DNA of 64,000 bases, taken from contig UQLA01000003.1 in NCBI GenBank assembly GCA_900541745.1, positions 88,715 to 152,714 on the forward strand, written 5' to 3'. Source of the DNA: an uncultured Collinsella sp. (lineage in GTDB: Bacteria; Actinomycetota; Coriobacteriia; Coriobacteriales; Coriobacteriaceae). The notes below the pieces were generated by a model, which searched no databases, was not told where the DNA came from, and was given only the letters and a program-made list of their open reading frames with translations. This document shows positions 56,482 through 64,000 of this stretch, one piece after another; position 1 is the first letter of the stretch; the number at the start of each line of letters is the position of its first letter. Both the position numbers and the translations under genes were made by a program.

Positions 56482-56745
56482 ATGATTAGTTTTGACTACA
56501 AGCCTCAGGGTGTATGCTCTCGCAATATTCACCTCAATCTCTCTGACGATGGCAGCAAGGTGCTGGGCGTCGAGTTTACCGGCGGCTGCGATGGCAACCT
56601 CAAGGCCATCTCCAGGCTGGTCGAAGGTGCTCCCGCCGATCGCGTAATCGAGGTTCTCGCCGGTAATACCTGCGGTATGAAAAAGACCTCTTGCGCCGAT
56701 CAGCTTACGCGCGCTATCGAGGCCGCTCGCGCAGAGATCGCCTAA
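56482..56745 (+). CDS. TSCPD-domain protein (TIGR03905 type)
   Basis: The 87-residue protein matches the small TSCPD family: YKPQGVCSRNIHLNLSDDG, GVEFTGGCDGNLKAISRLVEG and LAGNTCGMKKTSCADQL. The four conserved cysteines suggest metal binding or redox chemistry. The TSCPD domain also occurs at the end of some ribonucleotide reductases; free-standing members have no settled function. The ATG follows AGAGGGGATCTC. Its stop overlaps the next start in TAATG, so the two genes are coupled. Confidence 0.85.
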   Translation: MISFDYKPQGVCSRNIHLNLSDDGSKVLGVEFTGGCDGNLKAISRLVEGAPADRVIEVLAGNTCGMKKTSCADQLTRAIEAARAEIA

Positions 56746-57956
56746 TGAGCATCGCTGATCGCTTTAAGAATGGAATAACGCGTCGAGGTTTTGTGCTGGG
56801 TGGCGCCGCTACCGGTGCTGCTGCCGTACTGGCCGGTTGCTCGAAAAAAACAGGCACGAGTGATGACGTCGCTGGCGAGCCGCAGGTTATCAAGGACGAT
56901 TCGAAGATTGTCTCGATCACTGATGAGTACGAAGCTGTCGATATCGATCTTGAGCCCGCGGCCTCGTGGACGCTGCCGCTGGGCACGCTGCTGTACTACT
57001 GCGATGGAGACTACGCTGCCGCGATGATGGCGCCTGCTTCTGCCCTGCATGCCAATACGCTTGGTGTGCTCAACCTGGGCGATGGTTCGCTTACCACACT
57101 TATTGAGGATCCCATTGAGGGAACCGGTTATGCGTTTTACGACGTTCGCGCGGGCGATGGCGTGTTCGCGTGGGTCGAGATGAACTTTGCCAATGCGTCT
57201 TGGAAACTCTATGCGCAAAACCTTGCAGGCTCCTCCCTTACTGGCAACGCTGTCGAGCTCGACCGCGGTGGCGAGAACTACGATCCGCCGCTCTTCACAG
57301 CGTATGGGTCGTCGGTCATCTGGTATAAGATGCCTTCGTCCGGCGGCACCAAGACGAGTAGCGATTCGTGCTGCTACCGTCAGTCGCCCAGCGAGTCCAA
57401 GCCTGAGGTTATTTGGAAGTCGACGGGCCGCTTCGCATCCGCCCCGCGTGTGAGCGATGGCATCCTGACTATCTCGCCCCGCGTGCACAATGATGAGGGC
57501 GTCTATTACGGTATGACGGCGATCGACCTGACTGACGGCAACAACACGAAGCGAGCTCAGCTGGTGCTTCCTTCGTCGGTTTCGCCTTTCGAGGCCGTGT
57601 ATATGGGCGACACCTTCGTGTTCTCCATTGAGGCGACGTATAGCGGTGTGGGTAGCCTGGGCAATATGGGCACCTATATCGGTAACGAGGGCGGGCCGTA
57701 CCTCTTCCTTTCGCGTGAACCGCTCGCGTGCGCTGCGGGAAGGAAAAACAAATACCTGGTTAAAGTTCAGGCGTCGCATTTTTTGATTGACACTTCGGCT
57801 AAGACCTACGGCTCGCTTCTGTCGCCCGACCGAGCTTTGGAGTATGGCGATTATCCTGCTACGGCGGGTAAATCGAACTCGTTCTTAACGTACGCAACGG
57901 TGCGTAACAGTCAGGGAATTCCCGAGACGGTTACCGCTCGCTTGTTCTCTCTTTAG
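56745..57956 (+). CDS. Tat-type lipoprotein, function unknown
   Basis: The N-terminus NGITRRGFVLGGAATGAAAVLAGCSKKT has a twin-arginine motif (RRGF) and a lipobox (LAGC, Cys at about residue 33), so it is predicted to be exported folded and lipid-anchored. The 370-residue mature part is beta-rich with repeated blade-like segments (SLTTLIEDPIEGTGYAFYDVRAGDGVFAWVE, then VIWYKMP, and GILTISPRVHNDEGVYYGMTAID), suggesting a beta-propeller. No catalytic motif is seen. The start codon shares bases with the TSCPD stop. Confidence 0.75.
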   Translation: MSIADRFKNGITRRGFVLGGAATGAAAVLAGCSKKTGTSDDVAGEPQVIKDDSKIVSITDEYEAVDIDLEPAASWTLPLGTLLYYCDGDYAAAMMAPASALHANTLGVLNLGDGSLTTLIEDPIEGTGYAFYDVRAGDGVFAWVEMNFANASWKLYAQNLAGSSLTGNAVELDRGGENYDPPLFTAYGSSVIWYKMPSSGGTKTSSDSCCYRQSPSESKPEVIWKSTGRFASAPRVSDGILTISPRVHNDEGVYYGMTAIDLTDGNNTKRAQLVLPSSVSPFEAVYMGDTFVFSIEATYSGVGSLGNMGTYIGNEGGPYLFLSREPLACAAGRKNKYLVKVQASHFLIDTSAKTYGSLLSPDRALEYGDYPATAGKSNSFLTYATVRNSQGIPETVTARLFSL

Positions 57957-58015
57957 TCTCCGAGGGGTTAAAAAGGGCTCGACAGGGGAATAAGCGCGTT
58001 GTGACTATGAGTACC

Positions 58016-58054
58016 GCCCGCCGAGCTATCGCACCCATGCGATACCCGGTGGGC
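58016..58054 (+). promoter_or_regulatory. Hairpin before the two-component system
   Basis: GCCCGCCG (58016-58023) pairs with CGGTGGGC (58047-58054, one G-U), with ATCGC/GCGAT inside. It lies 56 bases before the response-regulator start and could be the upstream gene's terminator stem or a leader element. Confidence 0.4.
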
Positions 58055-58109
58055 TCAGGTGCGTTAAAATGAGCTTGTTCTTAGCTAATTGAGACAGGGG
58101 GGCCGTGTT

Positions 58110-58832
58110 ATGGCTTCAGATGCAAAAAAGATTCTGCTGGTCGAGGATGAGAAGGCAATCCGTGACGCCGTCGCTGCCTATCTCGAGCGCGAGGGCTATT
58201 GGGTTGTGGGCGTGGGCGACGGCCAGTCCGCTATCGAAGAGTTCGAGAAGCATCAGTTCGACCTGGTCGTGCTCGACCTCATGCTCCCTAAGATTCCCGG
58301 CGAGCGCGTTTGCCGCACCATTCGCGACACCTCAGATGTCCCCATCATTATGCTGACGGCCAAGGGCGAGATCGAGGACCGTATTATCGGCCTCGAGCTC
58401 GGTGCCGACGACTACCTGATCAAGCCGTTCTCGCCGCGCGAGCTTGTCGCGCGCGTGCGCGCCTTGTTCCGCCGCGCCCACCAGGCCGATGAGCCGGCCG
58501 TCGAGGTGCTCGACTTTGGCGATCTGGTCATTGACATCTCGGGCCACAAGATTTTGGTCGAGGGCAAGGAAGTCGACCTGACGGCTTCCGAGTTCAAGCT
58601 GCTCACCACGCTTGCCCGTCACCCCGGCCGCGTCTACAACCGCATGGAGCTGGTCGAGAAGGTGCTCGGCTACGACTTTGAGGGTTACGAGCGCACCATC
58701 GACAGCCACGTGAAGAACCTTCGCGCCAAGCTGGGCGACGACCCCAAGAAGCCCAAGTGGCTCTACACCGTCCACGGTGTCGGCTACCGCTTCGAGGCTC
58801 CGACCAAGACCGATAAGTCGGACGAGAAATAA
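58110..58832 (+). CDS. OmpR/PhoB-family response regulator
   Basis: The receiver domain carries the acidic pair in VEDE (about 11-14), the phospho-acceptor D56 in VVLDLMLP, the switch Thr in MLTAKG and K105 in LIKPFSPRE. The C-terminal winged helix has the PhoB-type DLTASEFKLLTTLARHPGRVYNRMEL, YERTIDSHVKNLRAKLG and YTVHGVGYRFE. At 240 residues it is full length. I start at the ATG at 58110, seven bases after AGGGGGG. The cognate kinase gene follows 12 bp later. The signal sensed is unknown. Confidence 0.94.
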   Translation: MASDAKKILLVEDEKAIRDAVAAYLEREGYWVVGVGDGQSAIEEFEKHQFDLVVLDLMLPKIPGERVCRTIRDTSDVPIIMLTAKGEIEDRIIGLELGADDYLIKPFSPRELVARVRALFRRAHQADEPAVEVLDFGDLVIDISGHKILVEGKEVDLTASEFKLLTTLARHPGRVYNRMELVEKVLGYDFEGYERTIDSHVKNLRAKLGDDPKKPKWLYTVHGVGYRFEAPTKTDKSDEK

Positions 58833-58844
58833 AGGAAATCACAT

Positions 58845-60410
58845 ATGACACCTGCGCGCTTTGAAATCGGGCAAAAGCATAAGCAGGAGAACGAGGCGGG
58901 TTCCAAGGCTAGTTGGAACACGCCTCGTTCCGATTCACGGCCGACGATGAGCTATCCCTCGCGCATGGCCCTGGCTTTTGCCCTGACATCGCTCATGACG
59001 GTATTGGTGTTGGTGGGCGTAGTCTCCGTTGTATGGGGCACGGTTTTTACGGATTACACGCGCTCCAATATTGTCGAAATCGCCAATTCCGCTGCCGAAA
59101 AGTTGGCAACGTCATATGAGGAAAACGGCTCTTGGACCGCGGGGGAGCTGCGTACGGTCGCGACATCGAGCTTGGTGTCCGACGATCTTGGTATGCAGGT
59201 CGTCAATAAAAAGGGCGTCATCGTCTACGACGACTCGTGGCCCTCGGCAAGCGCTACTGCCGATGTACGCGAAAATCAGGCGACGACCGACGATGCGAGC
59301 GGAAAGAGGGCATCGCACAGCCCAGTCTCGTCTGCTCCCACCGATTCCAATAGTGTTGCCAACGTTGAGATCGTGACGTCCTCCGGCGAGCACGTGGGTC
59401 AGGTCAAATTGTGGGCGGTTGGCTCCGATGCCCTGCTCACCAGGGCAGACTCGGCATTCAGAGAGAAGACCTTTAACGCCATGGCCCTTGCCGCGGTTGT
59501 GGCCGTCTGCATCTCGGTCGTTATCGGAGCGCTTGTGTCGCGCATGCTTACCAAGCCGATTCATCGAATTACGAGCACGGCCAAGCAGATTCGCGACGGC
59601 GATCTGTCCGCTCGTACGGGCTTGCGCGGCGATGATGAGATCGATCAGCTGGGAGAGACCTTCGACGAGATGGCCACCTCACTCGAGAAGGACATGAAGC
59701 ACGAGAAGCGCCTGACCTCTGATGTTGCCCACGAGCTGCGCACGCCGCTCATGGCCATGCTTGCGACGGTCGAGGCCATGCAGGACGGTGTGTATCCCAC
59801 CGACGACGAACACCTGGAGACAGTCGCATCCGAGACACGTCGTCTGGCCCGTCTGGTGCAGCAGATGCTCGACCTGTCGCGCATGGAAAACAGCACCGCG
59901 CCGCTCAACCTGGAGCCGGTGGATATGGTGCCGTTTGTGCGTTCGATTGTGAATGGCCAGGAGCGCCTGTTTGCCGACCGTGACCTGCGTTTGCGCTTTG
60001 CAGATGAGACGCAGGGCCACGATGACGTTGTCGAGGCCGATCCCGACATGATCACGCAATGCGTCATCAACCTCTTGAGTAACGCCATGCGCTATACCCC
60101 CGAGGGGGGTTGGGTCGTGGTGTCGGTGCTCAGCGACCGCAAACACGTCGATATCGCGGTTTCGGATACGGGCATCGGTATCGCCAAGGATGATTTGTCG
60201 CGCATCTTCGGACGTTTTTGGCGTGCCGACGCCAGTCGCGCCCGTGAGGCGGGTGGCCTGGGCGTTGGCCTCGCCGTGACCAAGCAGATTGTCGAGCGTC
60301 ATCACGGCTACATATCCGTGGAGTCGGAGCTTGGAAAGGGTACGACTTTTACGATTCATCTGCCTCGCGAGCACACGGCGGACGCGGCATCTACTACAAT
60401 GGAGCACTAG
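58845..60410 (+). CDS. Sensor histidine kinase
   Basis: Two membrane helices (about 43-66 and 204-226) bracket an extracytoplasmic sensor of about 135 residues with a Ser/Ala-rich, low-complexity middle. A HAMP domain follows at about 227-280, then the H-box VAHELRTPLMAM with H296. The ATPase has the N box INLLSNAMRYTP, G1 VSDTGIGIAKDDLSRIFGRF and G2 GGLGVGLAVTKQIVERH. It belongs to the type paired with PhoB-like regulators. The ATG follows AAAGGAAATCACAT. There are 35 extra N-terminal residues before the first helix. Confidence 0.94.
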   Translation: MTPARFEIGQKHKQENEAGSKASWNTPRSDSRPTMSYPSRMALAFALTSLMTVLVLVGVVSVVWGTVFTDYTRSNIVEIANSAAEKLATSYEENGSWTAGELRTVATSSLVSDDLGMQVVNKKGVIVYDDSWPSASATADVRENQATTDDASGKRASHSPVSSAPTDSNSVANVEIVTSSGEHVGQVKLWAVGSDALLTRADSAFREKTFNAMALAAVVAVCISVVIGALVSRMLTKPIHRITSTAKQIRDGDLSARTGLRGDDEIDQLGETFDEMATSLEKDMKHEKRLTSDVAHELRTPLMAMLATVEAMQDGVYPTDDEHLETVASETRRLARLVQQMLDLSRMENSTAPLNLEPVDMVPFVRSIVNGQERLFADRDLRLRFADETQGHDDVVEADPDMITQCVINLLSNAMRYTPEGGWVVVSVLSDRKHVDIAVSDTGIGIAKDDLSRIFGRFWRADASRAREAGGLGVGLAVTKQIVERHHGYISVESELGKGTTFTIHLPREHTADAASTTMEH

Positions 60411-60519
60411 CTTTTCGCTATTCGGTGAAGGAGGGGTTTCGTCCCTGCCGCTCCGAGTTTGCGAAAACGTGCGGGGAAGAACCCGCATTACTGTCGTATT
60501 TAGGTAAGGAGTGACTCAC

Positions 60520-61407
60520 GTGACAACGATGGAGCGTCGTCCGGATTCCCGTGGCAAGGTTCGTGATATCTATGATGCCGGTGAAAACCTGCTGATGGTC
60601 GCCACCGACCGCATTTCTGCGTTCGACTTCATTCTTCCCGACGAGATTCCGTTTAAGGGAGAGGTGCTCAACCGCATCTCGGCATTCTGGTTCGATAAGT
60701 TTGCCGACATCGTTCCCAACCACCTCGTCTCCATCGACCCGGCGGATTTCCCCGAGGAGTTTGCCGAGTACCGTGACTACCTCGCAGGCCGCGCCATGCT
60801 GGTCAAGAAGGCCCAGACGATTCCTATCGAGTGCATCGTCCGCGGCTATCTGACCGGTTCGGGCAAGAAGACCTATGACGAGAACGGCACCGTCTGCGGC
60901 ATTCAGCTGCCCGAGGGTCTGACCGAGGCCTCCAAGCTTCCCGAGCCGCTGTTCACGCCGTCCACGAAGGCCGAGATCGGCGACCATGACGAGAACATTT
61001 CGTTCGAGCGTTGCTGCGAGATCGTGGGTGAGGACATCGCCACGCAGATTCGCGACCTGTCCCTCAAGATCTACAAGGCCGCTGCCGAGTACGCCGCGAC
61101 CCGTGGCATCATCATTGCTGACACTAAGTTCGAGTTTGGTGTCATCGATGGCAAGGTCACGCTGATCGACGAGTGTCTCACGCCCGACTCCAGCCGTTTC
61201 TGGCCTGCCGCCAGCTACGAGGAGGGCAAGATCCAGCCTAGCTACGACAAACAATTCGTCCGCAATTGGCTCAAGGCCAACTGGGATATGACGGGGGAGA
61301 CCCCGCACCTGCCCGCCGAGGTCATCGATGGCACGTCCGAGCGCTATCGCGAGGCCTTCCAAATCATTACGGGCTCCCAGTTCACAAGCATGAAGGAGAA
61401 CGCGTAA
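60520..61407 (+). CDS. purC: Phosphoribosylaminoimidazole-succinocarboxamide synthase
   Basis: PurC (SAICAR synthetase) joins aspartate to CAIR using ATP. The glycine-rich start RRPDSRGKVRDIYDAGENLLMVATDRISAFD, ECIVRGYLTGSGKKTY, DTKFEFGV and LIDECLTPDSSRFWP are family signatures. At 295 residues it is of the long, yeast-like type. I start at GTG 60520, eight bases after AAGGAG; a GTG at 60511 and an ATG at 60529 are alternatives. The small membrane protein gene follows immediately. Confidence 0.95.
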   Translation: MTTMERRPDSRGKVRDIYDAGENLLMVATDRISAFDFILPDEIPFKGEVLNRISAFWFDKFADIVPNHLVSIDPADFPEEFAEYRDYLAGRAMLVKKAQTIPIECIVRGYLTGSGKKTYDENGTVCGIQLPEGLTEASKLPEPLFTPSTKAEIGDHDENISFERCCEIVGEDIATQIRDLSLKIYKAAAEYAATRGIIIADTKFEFGVIDGKVTLIDECLTPDSSRFWPAASYEEGKIQPSYDKQFVRNWLKANWDMTGETPHLPAEVIDGTSERYREAFQIITGSQFTSMKENA

Positions 61408-61983
61408 GTGAGTACCCGTAGCGCCACGAACAAGCGCACGCAATCCCGCGAGGTTACCGGGGTTGCGCGCAAGTCCGCCGCATCCGCTAAGCCCGCCCGC
61501 CAGGCAGCGAGCTCTGTTCACGTCGTGCCGGCATCATCCAAGGCACGCCGCAAAGAGCTCGAGAAGGGCGAAAACCTGGAAGGCCTTTCCAAGGAGGAAA
61601 AACGCGCCCGCAAGGCCAAGCAGCGCGCCCGCGAGGATCGCATCTACACGGTGTCGAATATCCTTCTCAAGCAGGATGAGGACTACACCAAGCGCCGCCG
61701 TATTTGGTGGGCTGTGCTCGCTATCGGCATGGTGCTCGTCGTGGCAATTTGGGCTTCGCTCTACTTCATTCCCGGCGGCACGGTGTCCAGTCCTGTTCAG
61801 ATGGTCGGCATCGTTTTGTCCTATGTCATCATCCTGGGTGACTTTATCTACGACTTCGCTCGTATTCGTCCCCTGCGCAACATGTACCGCGCGCAGGCCG
61901 AGGGCATGTCCGAGAACAAGCTCAACGCTCTTATCGAGCGCGCAGCTGCCGAGGAGGACAAGAAGGACTCCAAGAAGAAGTAG
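61408..61983 (+). CDS. Membrane protein with basic N-terminal domain, unknown function
   Basis: The 191-residue product has a very basic, Lys/Arg/Ala-rich cytosolic part (about 1-85, with KARRKELEKGENLEGLSKEE), two membrane helices (about 95-118 and 128-150) and a charged tail ending in KKDSKKK. It starts with GTG, nine bases after AAGGAG, and lies directly after the purC stop, so it is co-transcribed with purC. No family recognised; the charge pattern suggests contact with RNA or nucleoid but this is speculation. Confidence 0.75.
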   Translation: MSTRSATNKRTQSREVTGVARKSAASAKPARQAASSVHVVPASSKARRKELEKGENLEGLSKEEKRARKAKQRAREDRIYTVSNILLKQDEDYTKRRRIWWAVLAIGMVLVVAIWASLYFIPGGTVSSPVQMVGIVLSYVIILGDFIYDFARIRPLRNMYRAQAEGMSENKLNALIERAAAEEDKKDSKKK

Positions 61984-62013
61984 CGTTTGCATCCATACTT
62001 ATCGCTAAGATAT

Positions 62014-62046
62014 AAGGCGCGCCGTTTTTGCGGCGCGCCTTTTTGT
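62014..62046 (+). terminator. Terminator after the purC pair
   Basis: AGGCGCGCCG pairs perfectly with CGGCGCGCCT around TTTTTG and is followed by TTTTG. Confidence 0.92.
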
Positions 62047-62072
62047 TGTCCTATAGATAGATGGAGTGGCAC

Positions 62073-63353
62073 ATGATTCGAGCTGCCCTGACGGTCGAAG
62101 AAGCTCTGGAGGGCATGAAGGCCCTGGAGCCCAAGATTAAAAACTATGCGCGCCTGGTTGTCCGCAAGGGCGTAAACGTCAAGCCCGGTCAGGAGGTTGT
62201 CGTTCAGTCTCCGGTCGAGTGCGCACCCTTTGCCCGCGTGGTGGTCGCGGAAGCTTATGCCGCCGGCGCTGGCCACGTGACGGTCATTTGGGCCGATGAT
62301 GCCGTGACGAGGCTCACGTACGAGCATGTCGAGAAAAGCTATTTTGAGCAGACGCCCGAGTGGAAGCGCCTGCAGCTGGATTCCTTGGCCCAGGACGGTG
62401 CCTGCTTTATCTTTATCGAGGGTGCGGATCCTGCGGCTCTCAAGGGTATCGATCCCGCCAAGCCCGCTGCAGCTTCTAAGGCAAGGAACACGCAATGCAA
62501 GGTCTTCCGCCGTGGACTGGACTACAACATCAACCCGTGGTGCATCGCCGGCGCGCCGGTCGCGGCTTGGGCGCGCGAGGTGTTCCCGGGAGACGCCGAT
62601 GAGGTTGCAATCTATAAGCTGTGGAATGCGATTCTGCACACCGCTCGTGCCGATGGCCAGGACCCAGAGAGCGACTGGGAGCTTCATGACGCGGCGTTCG
62701 AAAAGAACTTGCGCTTCCTGAACGACAATCGTTTTGACCGCCTGCATTACACCGCGGCAAATGGAACCGATCTGACGATTGGCATGACGAAGGGTCACGA
62801 GTGGGCCGGCGGCAAGGGCAAGACGCCCGATAGGCACCCCTTCTTCCCCAACATTCCCACCGAGGAAGTATTCACCTCGCCCGATCGGATGCGCGCCGAC
62901 GGTATCGTGTACTCGGCCATGCCGCTCATCCACCACGGTAACAAGGTTGACGATTTTTGGATTAAGTTCGAGGCCGGTCGCGTTGTGGACTACGATGCCC
63001 GCGTGGGCAAGGCGACGCTCGCAAGCATCATCGATACTGACGAGGGCGCTGCTCACCTGGGAGAGGTCGCGCTCATTTCCAAGAACACGCCGATCCGCGA
63101 AAGTGGCGTTCTGTTCTATGACACGCTCTATGACGAGAATGCCAGCTGTCACCTTGCGTTGGGTGTTGGTTTCCCTGAATGCATCGAAGGCGGGTACGAC
63201 ATGTCCAAAGAGGAGCTCCTGGAGCATGGCGTTAACGTCTCGAGCACGCATGTCGACTTTATGATTGGCACGGACGATATCGATATTGCGGGCATTACAC
63301 CTGATGGACGTGAAGTTGTGATTTTCCAGAACGGCCAATGGAGTTGGGAATAG
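62073..63353 (+). CDS. M29-family aminopeptidase
   Basis: M29 enzymes (AmpS/PepS/thermophilic aminopeptidase) are two-metal exopeptidases of the cytoplasm. The N-terminal domain (NYARLVVRKGVNVKPGQEVVVQSP) is typical. The metal-site segments are NIPTEEVFTSPDRMRADG (a Glu pair), HLGEVAL, LFYDTLYDENASCHLALG (His and Glu/Asp) and HVDFMIGT (His, Asp). The length of 426 residues is normal. I start at 62073, six bases after TGGAG; an ATG four codons earlier is possible. The -35 box of the following tRNA-Lys lies inside its last codons. Confidence 0.92.
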   Translation: MIRAALTVEEALEGMKALEPKIKNYARLVVRKGVNVKPGQEVVVQSPVECAPFARVVVAEAYAAGAGHVTVIWADDAVTRLTYEHVEKSYFEQTPEWKRLQLDSLAQDGACFIFIEGADPAALKGIDPAKPAAASKARNTQCKVFRRGLDYNINPWCIAGAPVAAWAREVFPGDADEVAIYKLWNAILHTARADGQDPESDWELHDAAFEKNLRFLNDNRFDRLHYTAANGTDLTIGMTKGHEWAGGKGKTPDRHPFFPNIPTEEVFTSPDRMRADGIVYSAMPLIHHGNKVDDFWIKFEAGRVVDYDARVGKATLASIIDTDEGAAHLGEVALISKNTPIRESGVLFYDTLYDENASCHLALGVGFPECIEGGYDMSKEELLEHGVNVSSTHVDFMIGTDDIDIAGITPDGREVVIFQNGQWSWE

Positions 63354-63372
63354 TCCCAGACCGTGGTACAAT
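63344..63372 (+). promoter_or_regulatory. Promoter of tRNA-Lys
   Basis: TTGGGA (63344-63349), 17 bases, TACAAT (63367-63372), ending nine bases before the tRNA. Confidence 0.7.
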
Positions 63373-63381
63373 GCCACCCGC

Positions 63382-63457
63382 GGGCCGTTAGCTCAGCTGG
63401 CAGAGCAGGGGACTTTTAATCCCAAGGTCCAGGGTTCGAACCCCTGACGGCCCACCA
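63382..63457 (+). tRNA. tRNA-Lys (anticodon TTT)
   Basis: The acceptor GGGCCGT pairs with ACGGCCC, discriminator A, CCA encoded. CTTTTAA carries TTT. The T-arm is AGGGTTCGAACCCCT. Confidence 0.95.
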
Positions 63458-63524
63458 TAGAAAAGAAAGCGATCGACTCCGGTTGGTCGCTTTTTTGTTG
63501 CCGCGGCACGGGTTCGAACCCGAA
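63438..63524 (+). repeat. Direct repeat copy 1: tRNA-Lys 3' end, terminator and palindrome
   Basis: The 87-base unit runs from inside the T-arm of tRNA-Lys through CCA, the terminator and the palindrome CGGGTTCGAACCCG. It recurs at 63613-63700 with a single T insertion. Confidence 0.93.
63467..63496 (+). terminator. Terminator of tRNA-Lys
   Basis: AAGCGATC pairs with GGTCGCTT (one G-U) and is followed by TTTTTT; an identical hairpin lies at 63642-63672 in repeat copy 2. Confidence 0.85.
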
Positions 63525-63612
63525 AGGGCGCGGAGCTGAGTAAACGCGTGAGCGTTTGCCAGCGCAGCGCGCAAGGCGCGAAGCGCCGCAGCGGCCGCCT
63601 GCGGAGCAGGCT

Positions 63613-63700
63613 GAACCCCTGACGGCCCACCATAGAAAAGAAAGCGATCGACTCCGGTTGGTCGCTTTTTTTGTTGCCGCGGCACGGGTTCGAACCCGAA
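63613..63700 (+). repeat. Direct repeat copy 2 of the tRNA-Lys 3' flank
   Basis: Starts GAACCCCTGACGGCCCACCA, the last 20 bases of tRNA-Lys, but without the rest of the tRNA. The 88 bases differ from copy 1 only in T-tract length. The 88-base spacer between the copies is GC-rich mini-hairpins (for example AAACGC-GTGA-GCGTTT and GCCTGC-GGA-GCAGGC). Confidence 0.93.
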
Positions 63701-64000
63701 CTTCTCTATATATAAGAACGCTTGGCGAACAAAACCTGCCTTTTACCGACGGGAAACAAATGGTTGATGGTTTTGGAGTAAAGTGGCGCTCCAGAGATGA
63801 CCGATGCCTTAACACCTATAAACCAGCTGGTCATCGCCAATATCAGAAGCTGCTGCTTCGAATACGGCCTCAGTGAAGCAACTGAGGGTTCTATTCATTT
63901 GTGAACAAAATATGGAGTGCCAGATTCCCGCCCGCGGGGGCCCTCCGGTCTGGCAATATATCTCCTTGCCGCGCGGCCCGGTGGGACCGGATGAGCCGCG
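63701..64000. other. Window end: non-coding or start of an inserted region
   Basis: Bases 63701-63920 are visibly AT-richer than flanking DNA. A 35-codon frame (63797-63904, MTDALTPINQLVIANIRS and so on) ends within it but has no good ribosome site. An inverted repeat TGCCAGA/TCTGGCA (63918-63955) encloses a GC-rich palindrome. I cannot name a gene. Confidence 0.4.

Noticed and set aside
63393..63815. Minus-strand frames over tRNA-Lys and its repeat
   Set aside because: Their internal repeats come from the duplicated tRNA flank; no independent coding evidence.

Overview
The window is the chromosomal replication-origin region of a high-GC, Gram-positive actinobacterium of the class Coriobacteriia; Collinsella is my best guess. 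This rests on gene order and protein character, not on a database search. On the plus strand from 26.4 kb run rpmH-rnpA-yidD-yidC-khpB-rsmG-parA-parB. On the minus strand from 26.1 kb run an ATPase/HTH gene, dnaA, dnaN, recF, a DciA-like gene, gyrB and gyrA. The prevailing gene strand flips at this point, as expected where two replichores diverge. Three perfect parS sites precede parA. The dnaA-dnaN gap holds DnaA-trio-like triplets beside an AT-rich stretch, which I take as the unwinding site of oriC.

Left arm (1-22 kb, mostly minus strand): a partial Nudix hydrolase, purD, purA, dnaB and an rplI-rpsR-ssb-rpsF ribosomal/replication operon; two tRNA-Ser genes; a DUF559-type nuclease gene boxed by 81-bp inverted repeats; a TRIC-family membrane protein and a bactofilin-like membrane protein (both plus strand); typA; three small genes including a DUF151 nuclease; a tRNA-Ile/Ala/Ile cluster; and the gyrase/recF/dnaN block. 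GUG or UUG starts are frequent and most minus-strand units end in clear hairpin terminators.

Right arm (26-64 kb): the origin-proximal housekeeping block, then rlmN, ddl, a DinG-type exonuclease-helicase, two WYL regulators, a very large M28-peptidase-like membrane protein with a long acidic insert, and an LPATG surface adhesin with a predicted thioester head. Next comes a four-gene sugar-acid catabolic unit (UxaA-type dehydratase, EIIC-like transporter, amidohydrolase/lactonase-like protein, DapA-family aldolase) divergent from an IclR regulator across a perfect 14-bp palindrome. It is followed by tRNA-Gly with odd partial copies downstream, purB, an amino-acid-type binding protein coupled to a diguanylate cyclase, a TSCPD protein, a Tat-type lipoprotein, a two-component system, purC, an M29 aminopeptidase and tRNA-Lys with a duplicated 3' flank.

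The least explained features are these. First, the downstream tracts of tRNA-Gly and tRNA-Lys share one architecture: terminator, an inverted or palindromic T-arm sequence, GC-rich mini-hairpins, then a second copy of the tRNA 3' end. Second, candidate DnaA boxes read TTTTCAACA instead of TTATCCACA, and the DnaA recognition helix is altered at two usually invariant residues. Third, an ATPase/winged-helix gene sits in the dnaA operon. Fourth, a repeat-bounded DUF559 unit lacks any transposase.
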